Source: Lachnospiraceae bacterium UBA3826 (GTDB lineage Bacteria > Bacillota > Clostridia > Lachnospirales > Lachnospiraceae). Taken from it: a DNA stretch of 26,149 nucleotides. Under the pieces are notes generated by a model. The model had not been told where the DNA came from. It did no database searches and saw nothing but the letters and a program-made list of their open reading frames with translations. This document shows, one piece after another, positions 1-7,986 of this stretch. How positions within the stretch are numbered: the stretch's first letter is position 1; each line of letters begins with the position of its first letter. The translations under genes were made by a program, and so were the position numbers. Where the stretch lies: contig DGII01000019.1 of assembly GCA_002393095.1 (NCBI GenBank), positions 1 to 26,149 on the forward strand, in the 5' to 3' direction.

Positions 1-90
1 CATACCATTTGACCAATCCCCTAGGTGTCTTGTAAAAAAACGACCATTTATCATTATACATATGGAAAAAAGATTGTCAAGTACAATGTA

Positions 91-118
91 TTGTAATAAT
101 CGGAATTGGTGATATAAT
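91..118 (+). promoter_or_regulatory. Sigma-A type promoter of the ECF/UPF0340 operon
   Basis: TTGTAA (91-96) and a perfect TATAAT (113-118) are separated by 16 bases. Transcription would start near 125, leaving only a short leader before the first possible start codons at 139-169. No riboswitch fold is visible in the space available. Confidence 0.6.
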
Positions 119-165
119 GATTAGAAGCCAAGACTGGAATGACTTATGATATGGTAAGGGTATGT

Positions 166-723
166 ATGATGACCGATAAGCAGCATTTGTATAAGATAAT
201 TCAAAGCGCGCTCATGGCAGCGATCACATGCATTGCTACCATGATAATAAGAGTGCCCTCCGTCGGGGCGGTCGGATATGTCAATATAGGTGATGCGGCA
301 GTACTTATAAGCTCATGGCTTATAGGCGGGATATACGGAGCGATGGCGGCAGGCATCGGTTCGGGACTTGCAGATCTTCTGGCAGGATATGCTTATTATG
401 TTCCGGGAACCTTCGTCATTAAGTTCTTAATGGCGTTGGTATCATATATTATCTATAAGGAGCTTACGCCTAAGCATGGAGAAGCCAAGAATGCGATCCG
501 AAGGGTGATACCTTATCTTTTGTCGGGAATTCCTGCTGAGTTTGTTATGATAGCAGGGTATTTCCTGTATAAAGCATTTATTCTGGGTAAGGGCTATGCG
601 GCGGCGCTTCCGTCCGTTTTTTCCAATATAGCCCAAGGGCTGACATGCCTGCTTGCGGCGACGCTTGTGGCGCTTGCCCTTAAGGGAGTCAATCTTAATT
701 CGATAAAAGGAGATATGAGATAA
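166..723 (+). CDS. ECF transporter S component (riboflavin/vitamin type)
   Basis: This is a small, very hydrophobic membrane protein with about five or six predicted membrane segments. The stretch containing GYVNIGDAAVLISSWLIGG and the following Gly/Ala-rich helix resembles the ECF-type substrate-specific component family (ECF-ribofla_trp, formerly DUF1393). Such proteins bind a vitamin or precursor and work with a shared EcfT/EcfA1/EcfA2 module encoded elsewhere. An in-frame ATG exists at 139, but an AAGGG ribosome site at 156-160 better fits ATG 166 or 169, the latter giving MTDKQHLYK. The stop codon overlaps the next gene's ATG by one base (TAATG), so the two are translationally coupled. 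The substrate cannot be read from sequence. Family assignment is good; the exact start is less certain. Confidence 0.8.
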   Translation: MMTDKQHLYKIIQSALMAAITCIATMIIRVPSVGAVGYVNIGDAAVLISSWLIGGIYGAMAAGIGSGLADLLAGYAYYVPGTFVIKFLMALVSYIIYKELTPKHGEAKNAIRRVIPYLLSGIPAEFVMIAGYFLYKAFILGKGYAAALPSVFSNIAQGLTCLLAATLVALALKGVNLNSIKGDMR

Positions 724-1268
724 TGTACGAAGAGATAGAGGCACAGGCCAAGGCAGCGGTCTGTGAGATATGTGACAGAGCCGGGCTTAAGAAGGGCCAG
801 ATACTGGTAATAGGCTGTTCCACATCGGAGATATGCGGCAGCCGTATAGGTTCCGATTCCAAGGTAGAGGTAGCAGAGGCCGTCTTTAGGGGGATATACG
901 GAGTATTGAAGAGCAGAGGTATATTCCTTGCCGCACAGTGCTGTGAGCATCTTAACCGTGCCATTATCATAGAGAGAGCGGCATTGCCATATCCGGAGCC
1001 TGTTAATGTGGTGCCTCAGCCTAAGGCAGGAGGTTCATGGGCTACAACAGCCTATAAGGAATTTGACGATCCCATAGCGATAGAAGAGATCAGGGCCGAT
1101 GCCGGTATAGATATAGGGGATACACTTATCGGGATGCATCTTAAGAAGGTAGCCGTTCCTGTAAGACTTGATAATGACAGGATCGGAGAGGCACATGTGG
1201 TCGCCGCGAGAGTAAGACCCAAGTTCATCGGGGGTGAGAGAGCGCATTATGATGATTCGCTTAAGTAG
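723..1268 (+). CDS. UPF0340 / TIGR01440 family protein (YwlG-like)
   Basis: The protein is 181 residues, the usual length for this family. Recognisable segments are the N-terminal GQILVIGCSTSEICGSRIG, the central AAQCCEHLNRAI and a C-terminal DIGDTLIGMHLKKVAVPVR. The fold is thought to be alpha/beta and cytoplasmic, and no biochemical function is established. AAAGGAG lies just upstream inside the end of the ECF gene, and the start overlaps that gene's stop, so the pair is one operon. Linkage to an S component hints at a vitamin-linked role, but this is inference. Confidence 0.85.
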   Translation: MYEEIEAQAKAAVCEICDRAGLKKGQILVIGCSTSEICGSRIGSDSKVEVAEAVFRGIYGVLKSRGIFLAAQCCEHLNRAIIIERAALPYPEPVNVVPQPKAGGSWATTAYKEFDDPIAIEEIRADAGIDIGDTLIGMHLKKVAVPVRLDNDRIGEAHVVAARVRPKFIGGERAHYDDSLK

Positions 1269-1300
1269 ACTTCCTTATCGGCTTATCTGACATTAAGAGC

Positions 1301-1558
1301 CTACCACTTTTTCTTGGGGCAGTGTGAGGCCTTCACATAAGCGCGGAATTCGACATAGCAGCCGCAGGCTTCGCAGGTGGCATCATTAAGCTTATCGCAC
1401 GCAGAGCATATCGAGAGTCTTGATTCGTAGCAGTCGGAAGCTGCACGGTCGGACTCTTTTATTTTGCCCAGATATTCTTTAAGCATTGCCCTGTCGGCCT
1501 CGACACTGTCTCGCAGAAGACAGCGGGGGCATCTATAGGTTGTCTCTAATTGGTGCAT
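1301..1558 (-). CDS. Small Cys-rich protein, DUF6171-like
   Basis: The 85-residue protein has nine cysteines (10, 13, 43, 51, 54, 62, 65, 67, 80), with pairs in CPRC (10-13), CSAC (51-54) and CEAC-G-C (62-67). They could form two zinc ribbons separated by a charged helix at about 18-45. There is no signal peptide or membrane segment. The N-terminal CPRCLLR resembles the uncharacterised DUF6171 family of Firmicutes, recalled rather than searched. A TAGGA motif sits nine bases before the ATG at 1558. The gene is convergent with the UPF0340 gene with about 30 bases between them. Function is unknown; a metal-binding structural or nucleic-acid-binding role is possible. Confidence 0.7.
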   Translation of the reverse strand: MHQLETTYRCPRCLLRDSVEADRAMLKEYLGKIKESDRAASDCYESRLSICSACDKLNDATCEACGCYVEFRAYVKASHCPKKKW

Positions 1559-1640
1559 AACCTATTCCTATATTGATATCCTGTGCATAATTACCGAGAC
1601 GACGAATCCAGGCTGCATGGAACCAACGCCTTTTTAGTAT

Positions 1641-1835
1641 ATCATAAATTCCGGCGCTCGGCATCCATGCCTCGCTTTTCTACCGGAATTTATTGTATAA
1701 CGTCGTGTTAAATCATAAATTCCGGCGCTCGGCATCCATGCCTCGCTTTTCTACCGGAATTTATTGTATAACGTCGTGTTATATCATAAATTCCGACACC
1801 CGGCATCCTGCCTTGCTTTTTACCGGAACTTATGA
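1641..1835. repeat. 71-bp tandem palindromic repeat, three copies
   Basis: Copies at 1641-1711 and 1712-1782 are identical over 70 bases, and a diverged, shortened third copy runs from 1783 to about 1835. Each of the first two contains an 11-base perfect inverted repeat, ATAAATTCCGG and CCGGAATTTAT (1644-1654/1683-1693 and 1715-1725/1754-1764), enclosing 28 bases. Inside lies a smaller hairpin GGCAT-CC-ATGCC followed by CTCGCTTTT. The third copy keeps both stems with altered bases (ATAAATTCCG/CCGGAACTTAT; GGCA-TCC-TGCC). The tail TTGTATAACGTCGTGTTA ends the first two copies only. It resembles a REP/BIME or MITE-like palindromic element; no transposase is present. Confidence 0.9.
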
Positions 1836-1995
1836 AGTGACAGACGGTACGAATTATATTACAATGAATATTGGTGAAACGTTTTACAAAGGCGTTATGA
1901 TCAGTATGCAGGATGAAGCCGGTAACAATACATTCTGCATCAGTGCAGTGGGAGATAATAACCATTCCATCTGGGGAATACATTATACAGAATAA
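1820..1995 (+). pseudogene. 3' remnant of a GH43 arabinanase-type gene
   Basis: The reading frame TGTYEVTDGTNYITMNIGE to AVGDNNHSIWGIHY resembles the C-terminal beta-sandwich domain (GH43_C type) of secreted endo-alpha-1,5-L-arabinanases and related GH43 enzymes. Only about 58 residues remain. There is no catalytic five-bladed propeller and no signal peptide; upstream the frame runs directly into the 71-bp repeats. An ATG at 1729 and a GTG-type start within the repeat could open the frame, but no ribosome site supports them. The intact arabinofuranosidase gene starts 18 bases downstream, so an arabinan-use pair was probably truncated by deletion at the repeats. Family recognition is by memory of the motif. 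Confidence 0.65.
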
Positions 1996-2013
1996 CGAAA
2001 GAGAGGAAGCAAA

Positions 2014-3525
2014 ATGGCAAAACTGGTTATCAACGAGACTAAGAGCAAGGGAACTATTGCACCAGAAATCTACGGACATTTCTCTGAGCATCTGGGAAGA
2101 TGTATCTATGAAGGACTGTATGTGGGTGATGATTCGGATATACCAAATGTGAAGGGTATGAGGAAGGATGTGGTGGATGCTCTTAAGGAGATCAAGGTTC
2201 CGGTGCTTCGCTGGCCCGGTGGATGCTTTGCGGATGAATACCACTGGAAGGACGGTATCGGTGAGAAGTCTAAGCGTAAGAAGATGGTCAATACCCACTG
2301 GGGCGGTGTGACAGAGGATAACAGCTTCGGCACACATGAGTTCATGGAGCTGTGCAGTCAGATAGGATGTAAGACCTATGTCAACGGCAACCTGGGAAGC
2401 GGTACTGTACAGGAGATGAGTGAGTGGGTAGAGTATATGACCTTCGACGGAGAGTCTCCGATGTCCAACCTGCGCAAAGCCAACGGAAGCGAGAATAGCT
2501 GGAAGGTGGATTACTTCGGTGTGGGTAATGAGAACTGGGGCTGCGGAGGCAATATGACTCCCGAATACTATGCCAATGAATACCGCCGATATCAGACCTA
2601 TGTGCGTCAGTACGATCCGAAGAAGCCTATCGTCAAGGTCGCCTGCGGAGCCAATGTGGATGATTACAACTGGACAGAGAAGGTGATGGAGACATGCTTT
2701 AAGAATACTCCACCGCATCTTCATGGTCTTATGGACATGATATCGTTGCACTATTACACTATGCCGGAGGGCTGGGAGCCTAAGGTGAGTGCAACGCAGT
2801 TCGATGCGGATCTGTATTATAAGACACTTAATCAGGCATATCGCATGGAGGAACTGGTAAGCAGGCATACTTCCATAATGGATAAGTACGATCCTGAGAA
2901 AAAGATAGGTCTCTCCGTAGATGAATGGGGAACATGGTTTAGAGTCGAGGAGGGCACCAATCCAGGATTCCTCTATCAGCAGAATACGGTGAGAGATGCT
3001 CTTGTAGCGGGTATCTCGCTTAATATCTTCAATAAGCACTGTGACAGAGTTAAGATGGCGTGCATAGCCCAGATGGTCAATGTATTGCAGTCGGTGATAC
3101 TGACTGACGGAGATAAGATGCTCCGTACACCTACATATCATGTATTCCATATGTATCGTCATCATCAGGGAGCAGAGCTTCTTGAAAGCTCGTTATCAGG
3201 TGTATCCGTAATAGGCGAGGGCAAGTGTGAAGTGCCTGAGATCACGGAGTCCGTATCATGCAAGGACGGTGTGATAACCTTAACCGTTAATAATCTCTCT
3301 ATGACGGAGAGTAAGACTCTTGATGTGGTGCTTACGGAAGATAAGGATTATGAGGTTATTGAGGCTTCCATGGTAGGCGGAAGCGATCCTCACGGATACA
3401 ATACCTTCGATAACCCTGACAATGTAACGGAAGTAAGCTTTAATGGATGCAAGAAGGAATCGGGCAACAGGTTCTGCCTTACATTGCCTGCGGCATCCGT
3501 TGTGGAGATCAGATTTAAGGCGTAG
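2014..3525 (+). CDS. abfA: Alpha-N-arabinofuranosidase, GH51
   Basis: This retaining enzyme releases terminal alpha-L-arabinofuranose from arabinan, arabinoxylan and their oligosaccharides. At 503 residues it has normal family length. The (beta/alpha)8 barrel carries the GH51 signature LRWPGGCFADEYHW (65-78), the acid/base Glu173 in VGNENWG, and the nucleophile Glu304 in LSVDEWGTWF. The remainder forms the C-terminal beta-sandwich, ending VVEIRF. There is no signal peptide, so it acts in the cytoplasm on imported arabino-oligosaccharides. AGAGAGG sits about seven bases before ATG 2014. It directly follows the GH43 remnant, in keeping with a former arabinan locus. No terminator is evident downstream. 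Confidence 0.95.
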   Translation: MAKLVINETKSKGTIAPEIYGHFSEHLGRCIYEGLYVGDDSDIPNVKGMRKDVVDALKEIKVPVLRWPGGCFADEYHWKDGIGEKSKRKKMVNTHWGGVTEDNSFGTHEFMELCSQIGCKTYVNGNLGSGTVQEMSEWVEYMTFDGESPMSNLRKANGSENSWKVDYFGVGNENWGCGGNMTPEYYANEYRRYQTYVRQYDPKKPIVKVACGANVDDYNWTEKVMETCFKNTPPHLHGLMDMISLHYYTMPEGWEPKVSATQFDADLYYKTLNQAYRMEELVSRHTSIMDKYDPEKKIGLSVDEWGTWFRVEEGTNPGFLYQQNTVRDALVAGISLNIFNKHCDRVKMACIAQMVNVLQSVILTDGDKMLRTPTYHVFHMYRHHQGAELLESSLSGVSVIGEGKCEVPEITESVSCKDGVITLTVNNLSMTESKTLDVVLTEDKDYEVIEASMVGGSDPHGYNTFDNPDNVTEVSFNGCKKESGNRFCLTLPAASVVEIRFKA

Positions 3526-3591
3526 GGCTCATTGGAATAACAGAATGATATATGCGATGACAATAAGGTACGGTATAACAGGTGAAAAACC

Positions 3592-3621
3592 TTGACAAAT
3601 CCGTACTATAAATGGCAGTAT
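3592..3621 (+). promoter_or_regulatory. Possible promoter of the secreted metalloprotease gene
   Basis: A perfect TTGACA (3592-3597) is followed 18 bases later by the weak -10 candidate CAGTAT (3616-3621), with an A/T-rich TATATT at 3619-3624. The -10 is not convincing. The location, 77-100 bases before the coding start, is suitable. Confidence 0.35.
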
Positions 3622-3697
3622 ATTTTTAGGAGAGTATACGTGGAAAATAGCTATAAGGGGATTTAGAGGAGTGTAGCAAAAAGGAGCAGACATCAAC

Positions 3698-6061
3698 ATG
3701 AACATTAAAAAAGATCCCTATTTAGGAGTAACTCTTTTGACAAAAGCAAAAAGGATCAGAGTCTTAGCATTTATATTGTCTTTGGGTCTTGCCTGCAGTC
3801 AGCTTTCTGTCCTTAGTGTCAGTGCGGCACCGGTAGAGGGAATAGCCGGTGAGCTCAGGGAGCTTAGTGAAATATCGTTTACTGATGTAGACAGACCAAC
3901 TGTCGGAAAATATCTTGATACCAAAGCTTTGGTTCGTACTCATGAGAATATAAGCTGGGAGATCCCTGTCATTTGGATTGATGATCTGGGGAAGGTCGCC
4001 GATATAGCAAGGGCGGGCAGATCTTATATTCCGGCTTTCGTCTTCTTCATTCCCGACGGATATACGATCAGGGGGATAAGTACTGACGGTCACTTTAGTG
4101 TAGTGCTTCCTGATTACATGGTACAGATATTCGGGCTTAATTCCAGTGTATTCATAATGGATTCCGCAAGTGGGATTACATATGTTACGTTTGCTCCCAT
4201 ATATAGGGAGCAGAGTATCGGTTCGGATGCCGGCATAGTAAAGGCACCACGGGTATATCCTATAGGCAGCAGTGCCGTGGATGGTGACGATGACAGTGAC
4301 AACGCGCTTGATCAGTCGGCCGATGACTCACCTGTGGAAAGCATACAGTCAGGAGGTGAACCAGCTGATCCTGCGGCTATTCCGGAGCAGGTAAGGATAC
4401 ACTGTTCACAAGGAGCAATTGATATTCTTGGCGTCGATATCCTTGAGGATCTGGTGTCCCGTGTTAAGAATAAGCTTGAACCTCAGGCTGTTAATCTTCT
4501 GGCCAATTCATTTGATGCATATAAATATGCATCGGGTACTGAGCTTGGAAAAAAGATAGGCTTATATATATATTATGAAGAGGGCTCTGTTGACGGATAT
4601 AAAACTCCCGAAGATGCCCTTGCATACGTATCGGACAGATACATAGGCGATGCTTATTCGTATTACCTAGGTATAGATACAAAATCCGTGATGGAGCGAG
4701 ATCCCGAAACAGGTGAGTGGCACTATAAGGAGGATGAAAAAGATAATCTGAGCAATACGATAGTCCATGAGATGATGCATGCATTCATGGATGATTACAC
4801 CAGATACGGTATGAGCAGCAGTGATAACGGATTCCCGGTCTGGTTTGGTGAGGGAAGTGCCTCAGCCGTAGAGAATGTATATCAGTACAGGGCCTATTCT
4901 TTCCAGAAGCTTGGAGATATAGGGGAAGATAATGCTTTCAATTATGATCGGAATCGATATGAAAAAACGGTCAAATATTCACCGCAAGGTATAAAAAAAG
5001 CATATAGTGAAAGCCAAAACGAAGAAGAAGAGTATGAATACCATCTTACATCAGGCTGTACAGCCGGTGAGTATGTATCAGGGTATCTTGCTTATGTATA
5101 TCTTGGTTATCTTGCGGCAATGTATGAGGGGAAGACGGATATTGTCAAAGTTACTGATAATAATAACACGCCCGATATCAGTGATGATACCGTATCGGTA
5201 GATATTGATAAGATCAGATTCGGTGCAGATAAGATACTCAAGCGGTTGCACGACAATGAGAACCTTGACAGAATAATTGCAAGCTGTTCATCACGGGTAT
5301 CGGATGATACGGGTGAGACAGATACGGGCTCGTTCTACGGCAGCACCGCTGTATTTGAGGAAAGCTTTATTAAAGGTGATTCCGAAGGAGATGTTCACAG
5401 GCAGATATATAATTCCCAAAATACTCAGGTGGAAATACTCGGTTCACTTGCCTTTTGCACCTATTATCTCAATTATCTTGAGAGTGTGAGCGGAGAAGGC
5501 GATTGGAAAGCTCTCGCGAACGGATCAATATTGAAAAATAATATGGATTATTGTTCTCCACTTGACTGGAATAAGGAAGAGGAGAGCACACTCTATAATA
5601 TTGTTAATACAGGAGGTTATGTTGCATCCACTGCTGATCATGACCGTGCTTATTATGATACCGCAGGCAGATCAGAAGTCATTGGATCATCCGAATCGAC
5701 GGACTCTCAGGAACCAAAGATTACCGGAATACATGATGTCAGTCAGGATGAGCTTCCAATCGCAGCAAAAGCCGATGCAAGATGTGATGACACGGTAGAG
5801 AGTACAGATGCAGCGGTTGAGAGCACAGATGCAGCGGTTGAGAGTACAGATACAGCGGTAGAGAGTACAGATACAGCGGTTGAGAGCACAGATGCAGCGG
5901 TAGAGAGTACAGATACAACGGTTGTGAGTGCGGATACAGCGGATGATGCTGAGGATGGCGGTGTTCCTGAACCGGTAGATATGGTTGACATTCAGACAGA
6001 CAGTGAAGCAGAGTCTTCAGGCTCCGACTCCGATGATATTGGTGATTCTGAGACTGCCTAA
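3698..6061 (+). CDS. Secreted gluzincin-like metalloprotease with repeat tail
   Basis: The 787-residue protein has a basic N-terminus, a hydrophobic segment at about 21-41 and a likely signal peptidase site after VSA (41-43). Zinc-site motifs are HEMMH at 357-361 and VWFGEGSASAVEN at 381-393, where Glu385 can be the third ligand. This spacing and the W-F-x-E-G-x-A pattern match peptidase MA-like gluzincins. An acidic linker occupies about 195-230. The C-terminal 90 residues are low-complexity, with seven tandem VESTDAA-like heptads (700-748) and an acidic Ser/Asp tail. There is no LPXTG, so it is probably released or held by charge. AAAAAGGAG precedes ATG 3698 at slightly long spacing. The substrate is unknown. 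The stop codon overlaps that of the convergent histidine kinase gene. Confidence 0.75.
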   Translation: MNIKKDPYLGVTLLTKAKRIRVLAFILSLGLACSQLSVLSVSAAPVEGIAGELRELSEISFTDVDRPTVGKYLDTKALVRTHENISWEIPVIWIDDLGKVADIARAGRSYIPAFVFFIPDGYTIRGISTDGHFSVVLPDYMVQIFGLNSSVFIMDSASGITYVTFAPIYREQSIGSDAGIVKAPRVYPIGSSAVDGDDDSDNALDQSADDSPVESIQSGGEPADPAAIPEQVRIHCSQGAIDILGVDILEDLVSRVKNKLEPQAVNLLANSFDAYKYASGTELGKKIGLYIYYEEGSVDGYKTPEDALAYVSDRYIGDAYSYYLGIDTKSVMERDPETGEWHYKEDEKDNLSNTIVHEMMHAFMDDYTRYGMSSSDNGFPVWFGEGSASAVENVYQYRAYSFQKLGDIGEDNAFNYDRNRYEKTVKYSPQGIKKAYSESQNEEEEYEYHLTSGCTAGEYVSGYLAYVYLGYLAAMYEGKTDIVKVTDNNNTPDISDDTVSVDIDKIRFGADKILKRLHDNENLDRIIASCSSRVSDDTGETDTGSFYGSTAVFEESFIKGDSEGDVHRQIYNSQNTQVEILGSLAFCTYYLNYLESVSGEGDWKALANGSILKNNMDYCSPLDWNKEEESTLYNIVNTGGYVASTADHDRAYYDTAGRSEVIGSSESTDSQEPKITGIHDVSQDELPIAAKADARCDDTVESTDAAVESTDAAVESTDTAVESTDTAVESTDAAVESTDTTVVSADTADDAEDGGVPEPVDMVDIQTDSEAESSGSDSDDIGDSETA
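5795..5941 (+). repeat. Seven 21-bp in-frame repeats (VESTDAA heptads)
   Basis: Seven copies start at 5795, 5816, 5837, 5858, 5879, 5900 and 5921. The first six encode VESTD followed by AA, TA or TT; the last has decayed to VVSADTA. Copies differ mainly by gta/gtt, agt/agc and gca/aca, so the array mixes near-identical units and is a likely site of slippage and length variation. The encoded segment is an extended acidic Thr/Ser-rich stalk. Confidence 0.95.
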
Positions 6062-7269
6062 GTCGTGATGATAAATGCCTTGTTATATTCCGGTGAAAGA
6101 TTATATCTTGAGGTATCGGGTCGCTGTCTAAGCTTGATTGTATAGCCGTGAAGTGCAGTGACCTTGTATGCAATAGACAGACCAAGTCCTGTCCCGCCTT
6201 GGACACCTTTTCTGTGTGTATTGCTTCTGGAGGTATCACCGGTATAGAAAGGGGTGAAGAGATGCTTAGCTGTCTCTTCATCTATCATATCACCGGTATC
6301 AGCGACAATGATACGGTTCCTTGTACCGTCCTTTCTGACTATTATCCCTATGGTAGTGCCTGCTTTATTATGCCGTACGGCATTGACAATGAGGTTGCTT
6401 ATGACTCTGGACATCTGAAGTCTGTCGGCGTTGATCTCAATGCATTCTTCGGGGATATCAGCATCCATATTCATGCCGGCATTCTCTATATCGGTATATG
6501 CACCTGCCGCACACTCCCTGACTAACTCACATATGTCTGTCTTGCTTCTGTTAAGGGTAAAACCTTCATTTTCAAGCTTTGTATAGTCAAATAAAAGCCC
6601 GATGAGTTCATCCATACGGGCTGATTTATTCCTGATGGCTTCAAGATATTCTTCCTTCTTATCATCCGGCACAAGACCGTCTGAGAGAGCCTTGGCATAG
6701 CCGGATACGGTTGTCATCGGAGTTCGAAGATCATGTGCTATATCCGTAAGCATAAGATTACGCATACGAATGTCCTCCTGCTCCTTATGCCTGTCGGTCT
6801 CTTCTACGGCATTGAATTCCCTCATAACCATACCGGTGAATACCAGTGCACCTGCTATAAATGGAAGGATGGCCAGAATGAACAGACCAAGGACTGCTAT
6901 CAGAAGCATGAAGCGCTTGCTCCCGTGCGGTGAAGACAGCCTTACAGTGTCGTGACCTCTGTATAGTATGCTCTGCATAAGGGAATTGATACCGTCAGTC
7001 AGCCTTGAAGTAAAAAGCTGCATCTGATCGGGTATGAGGTAGGAGATAAGAGTCACGATCAAAGCTGCAAGAGAAAGCAGCAGTATGATTATGATACCCC
7101 CTGTCCGGACATCCTCTATGTCCGTTCCCGGAAAGAAGAAGTCGCACATAAGAGGCATTATGATGATATTGATAAAAGCCATAACTGCGTATTCGCCGAT
7201 GGATACAAGCAGCATAATACTAATGAATCTTAAGATTATGCGTCCTTTTAGTCTGGTTCTGTCGCCCAT
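6058..7269 (-). CDS. Two-component sensor histidine kinase
   Basis: The protein has 403 residues. Hydrophobic segments at about 10-42, 57-80 and 119-148 give a membrane-embedded N-terminal half with little extracytoplasmic loop, so it may sense within the membrane or through a partner. The HisKA domain has phospho-acceptor His179 in DIAHDLRTPMTT. The ATPase domain has the N box around Asn292/Asn296 (SNLIVNAVRHN), the G1 box VADTGD (322-327) and the G2 box GGTGLGLS (358-365). GGGGGA lies six bases before ATG 7269. The regulator gene ends 18 bases upstream. The terminal TAG shares bases with the stop of the opposing metalloprotease gene. The signal is unknown; DUF975 linkage suggests a membrane or cell-envelope cue. 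Confidence 0.93.
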   Translation of the reverse strand: MGDRTRLKGRIILRFISIMLLVSIGEYAVMAFINIIIMPLMCDFFFPGTDIEDVRTGGIIIILLLSLAALIVTLISYLIPDQMQLFTSRLTDGINSLMQSILYRGHDTVRLSSPHGSKRFMLLIAVLGLFILAILPFIAGALVFTGMVMREFNAVEETDRHKEQEDIRMRNLMLTDIAHDLRTPMTTVSGYAKALSDGLVPDDKKEEYLEAIRNKSARMDELIGLLFDYTKLENEGFTLNRSKTDICELVRECAAGAYTDIENAGMNMDADIPEECIEINADRLQMSRVISNLIVNAVRHNKAGTTIGIIVRKDGTRNRIIVADTGDMIDEETAKHLFTPFYTGDTSRSNTHRKGVQGGTGLGLSIAYKVTALHGYTIKLRQRPDTSRYNLSPEYNKAFIITT

Positions 7270-7287
7270 TGATAATCCCCCGTAAGC

Positions 7288-7986
7288 TTATGGATTCCCG
7301 GAATTCTCCATACGATAGCCAAGCCCCCTTAAGGTCCTTATGTATCCGTTCTGATCGTCGGAGAGCTTGCTTCTTAGCTTGCTGATGCATACCATGATAT
7401 TATTATCCGATACAATATAGGTATCTTCCCATCCGTACTCGTATATCTGCTGCTTGGTGAAGACCTTACCGGGATGAGTCATAAAAAGCTCCATTATCCT
7501 GTATTCCATAGAGGTAAGCTCTATTGCCTGTCCGGCCCTTCTAAGAGTACATGACTGCCTGTCAAGCTCAAGGTCACGCACCTTTATTATATCCGTTCCG
7601 TCACCTGATGAACCGAGAGAATAGAACCTTCGTATGGCTGAATTGACTCTCGCCACGACCTCTAACGGATTGAAGGGCTTGGCAATATAGTCATCCGCTC
7701 CGAGATTAAGCCCCAGTATCTTCTCGGAATCAGCATCCTTGGCAGAAAGTATGATCACCGGGATATTGGAGTCTGTACGGAGTCTCTTAAGAACCTGATA
7801 TCCGTCGGGTCCCGGCATCATGATATCAAGCAGACAAAGATCGGGTGCATCAAAACGAAGCTTAAGGATGGCCTCATCGCCATCCTTAGCTTCGCTTACT
7901 TCATAGCCCTCGTTCTCAAGATACAGGCGTAGAAGTTGTCTGATCTCTGCCTCGTCATCTGCTATAAGTATCTTCTTACCGTTCAT
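7288..7986 (-). CDS. OmpR/PhoB-family response regulator
   Basis: The 232-residue protein has a receiver domain (1-120) with acidic pair Asp10/Asp11, phospho-acceptor Asp54 in LLDIMMPGPDG, Ser81 and Lys103 in the KPF motif. A C-terminal winged-helix DNA-binding domain follows (about 130-229), with the usual LTSMEYRIMELFMTHPGKVFT start and TLRGLGYRM end. Its ATG overlaps the DUF975 stop (ATGA, 7983-7986), and it is followed 18 bases later by its kinase. An 11-bp direct repeat at 8969-8990, upstream of the operon promoter, has the spacing expected for this family and is the best candidate binding site. Confidence 0.95.
   Translation of the reverse strand: MNGKKILIADDEAEIRQLLRLYLENEGYEVSEAKDGDEAILKLRFDAPDLCLLDIMMPGPDGYQVLKRLRTDSNIPVIILSAKDADSEKILGLNLGADDYIAKPFNPLEVVARVNSAIRRFYSLGSSGDGTDIIKVRDLELDRQSCTLRRAGQAIELTSMEYRIMELFMTHPGKVFTKQQIYEYGWEDTYIVSDNNIMVCISKLRSKLSDDQNGYIRTLRGLGYRMENSGNP

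Noticed and set aside
1764..1787. Promoter inside the repeat (TTGTAT ... TATCAT)
   Set aside because: The boxes are only 12 bases apart, too close for a sigma-A promoter.
1641..1835. CRISPR array
   Set aside because: The copies are 71-bp tandem units without unique spacers, only three are present, and no cas gene is nearby.
1708..3165. A 485-codon open frame on the minus strand
   Set aside because: It is antisense to the GH51 gene and the repeats. Its composition has no recognisable domain and no ribosome site, whereas the plus-strand frame has full GH51 motifs.
5739..6281. Minus-strand frame with HLCSQPLYLYS-type repeats
   Set aside because: The repeats are the antisense reading of the VESTDAA array; the frame also crosses the end of the kinase gene in another phase.
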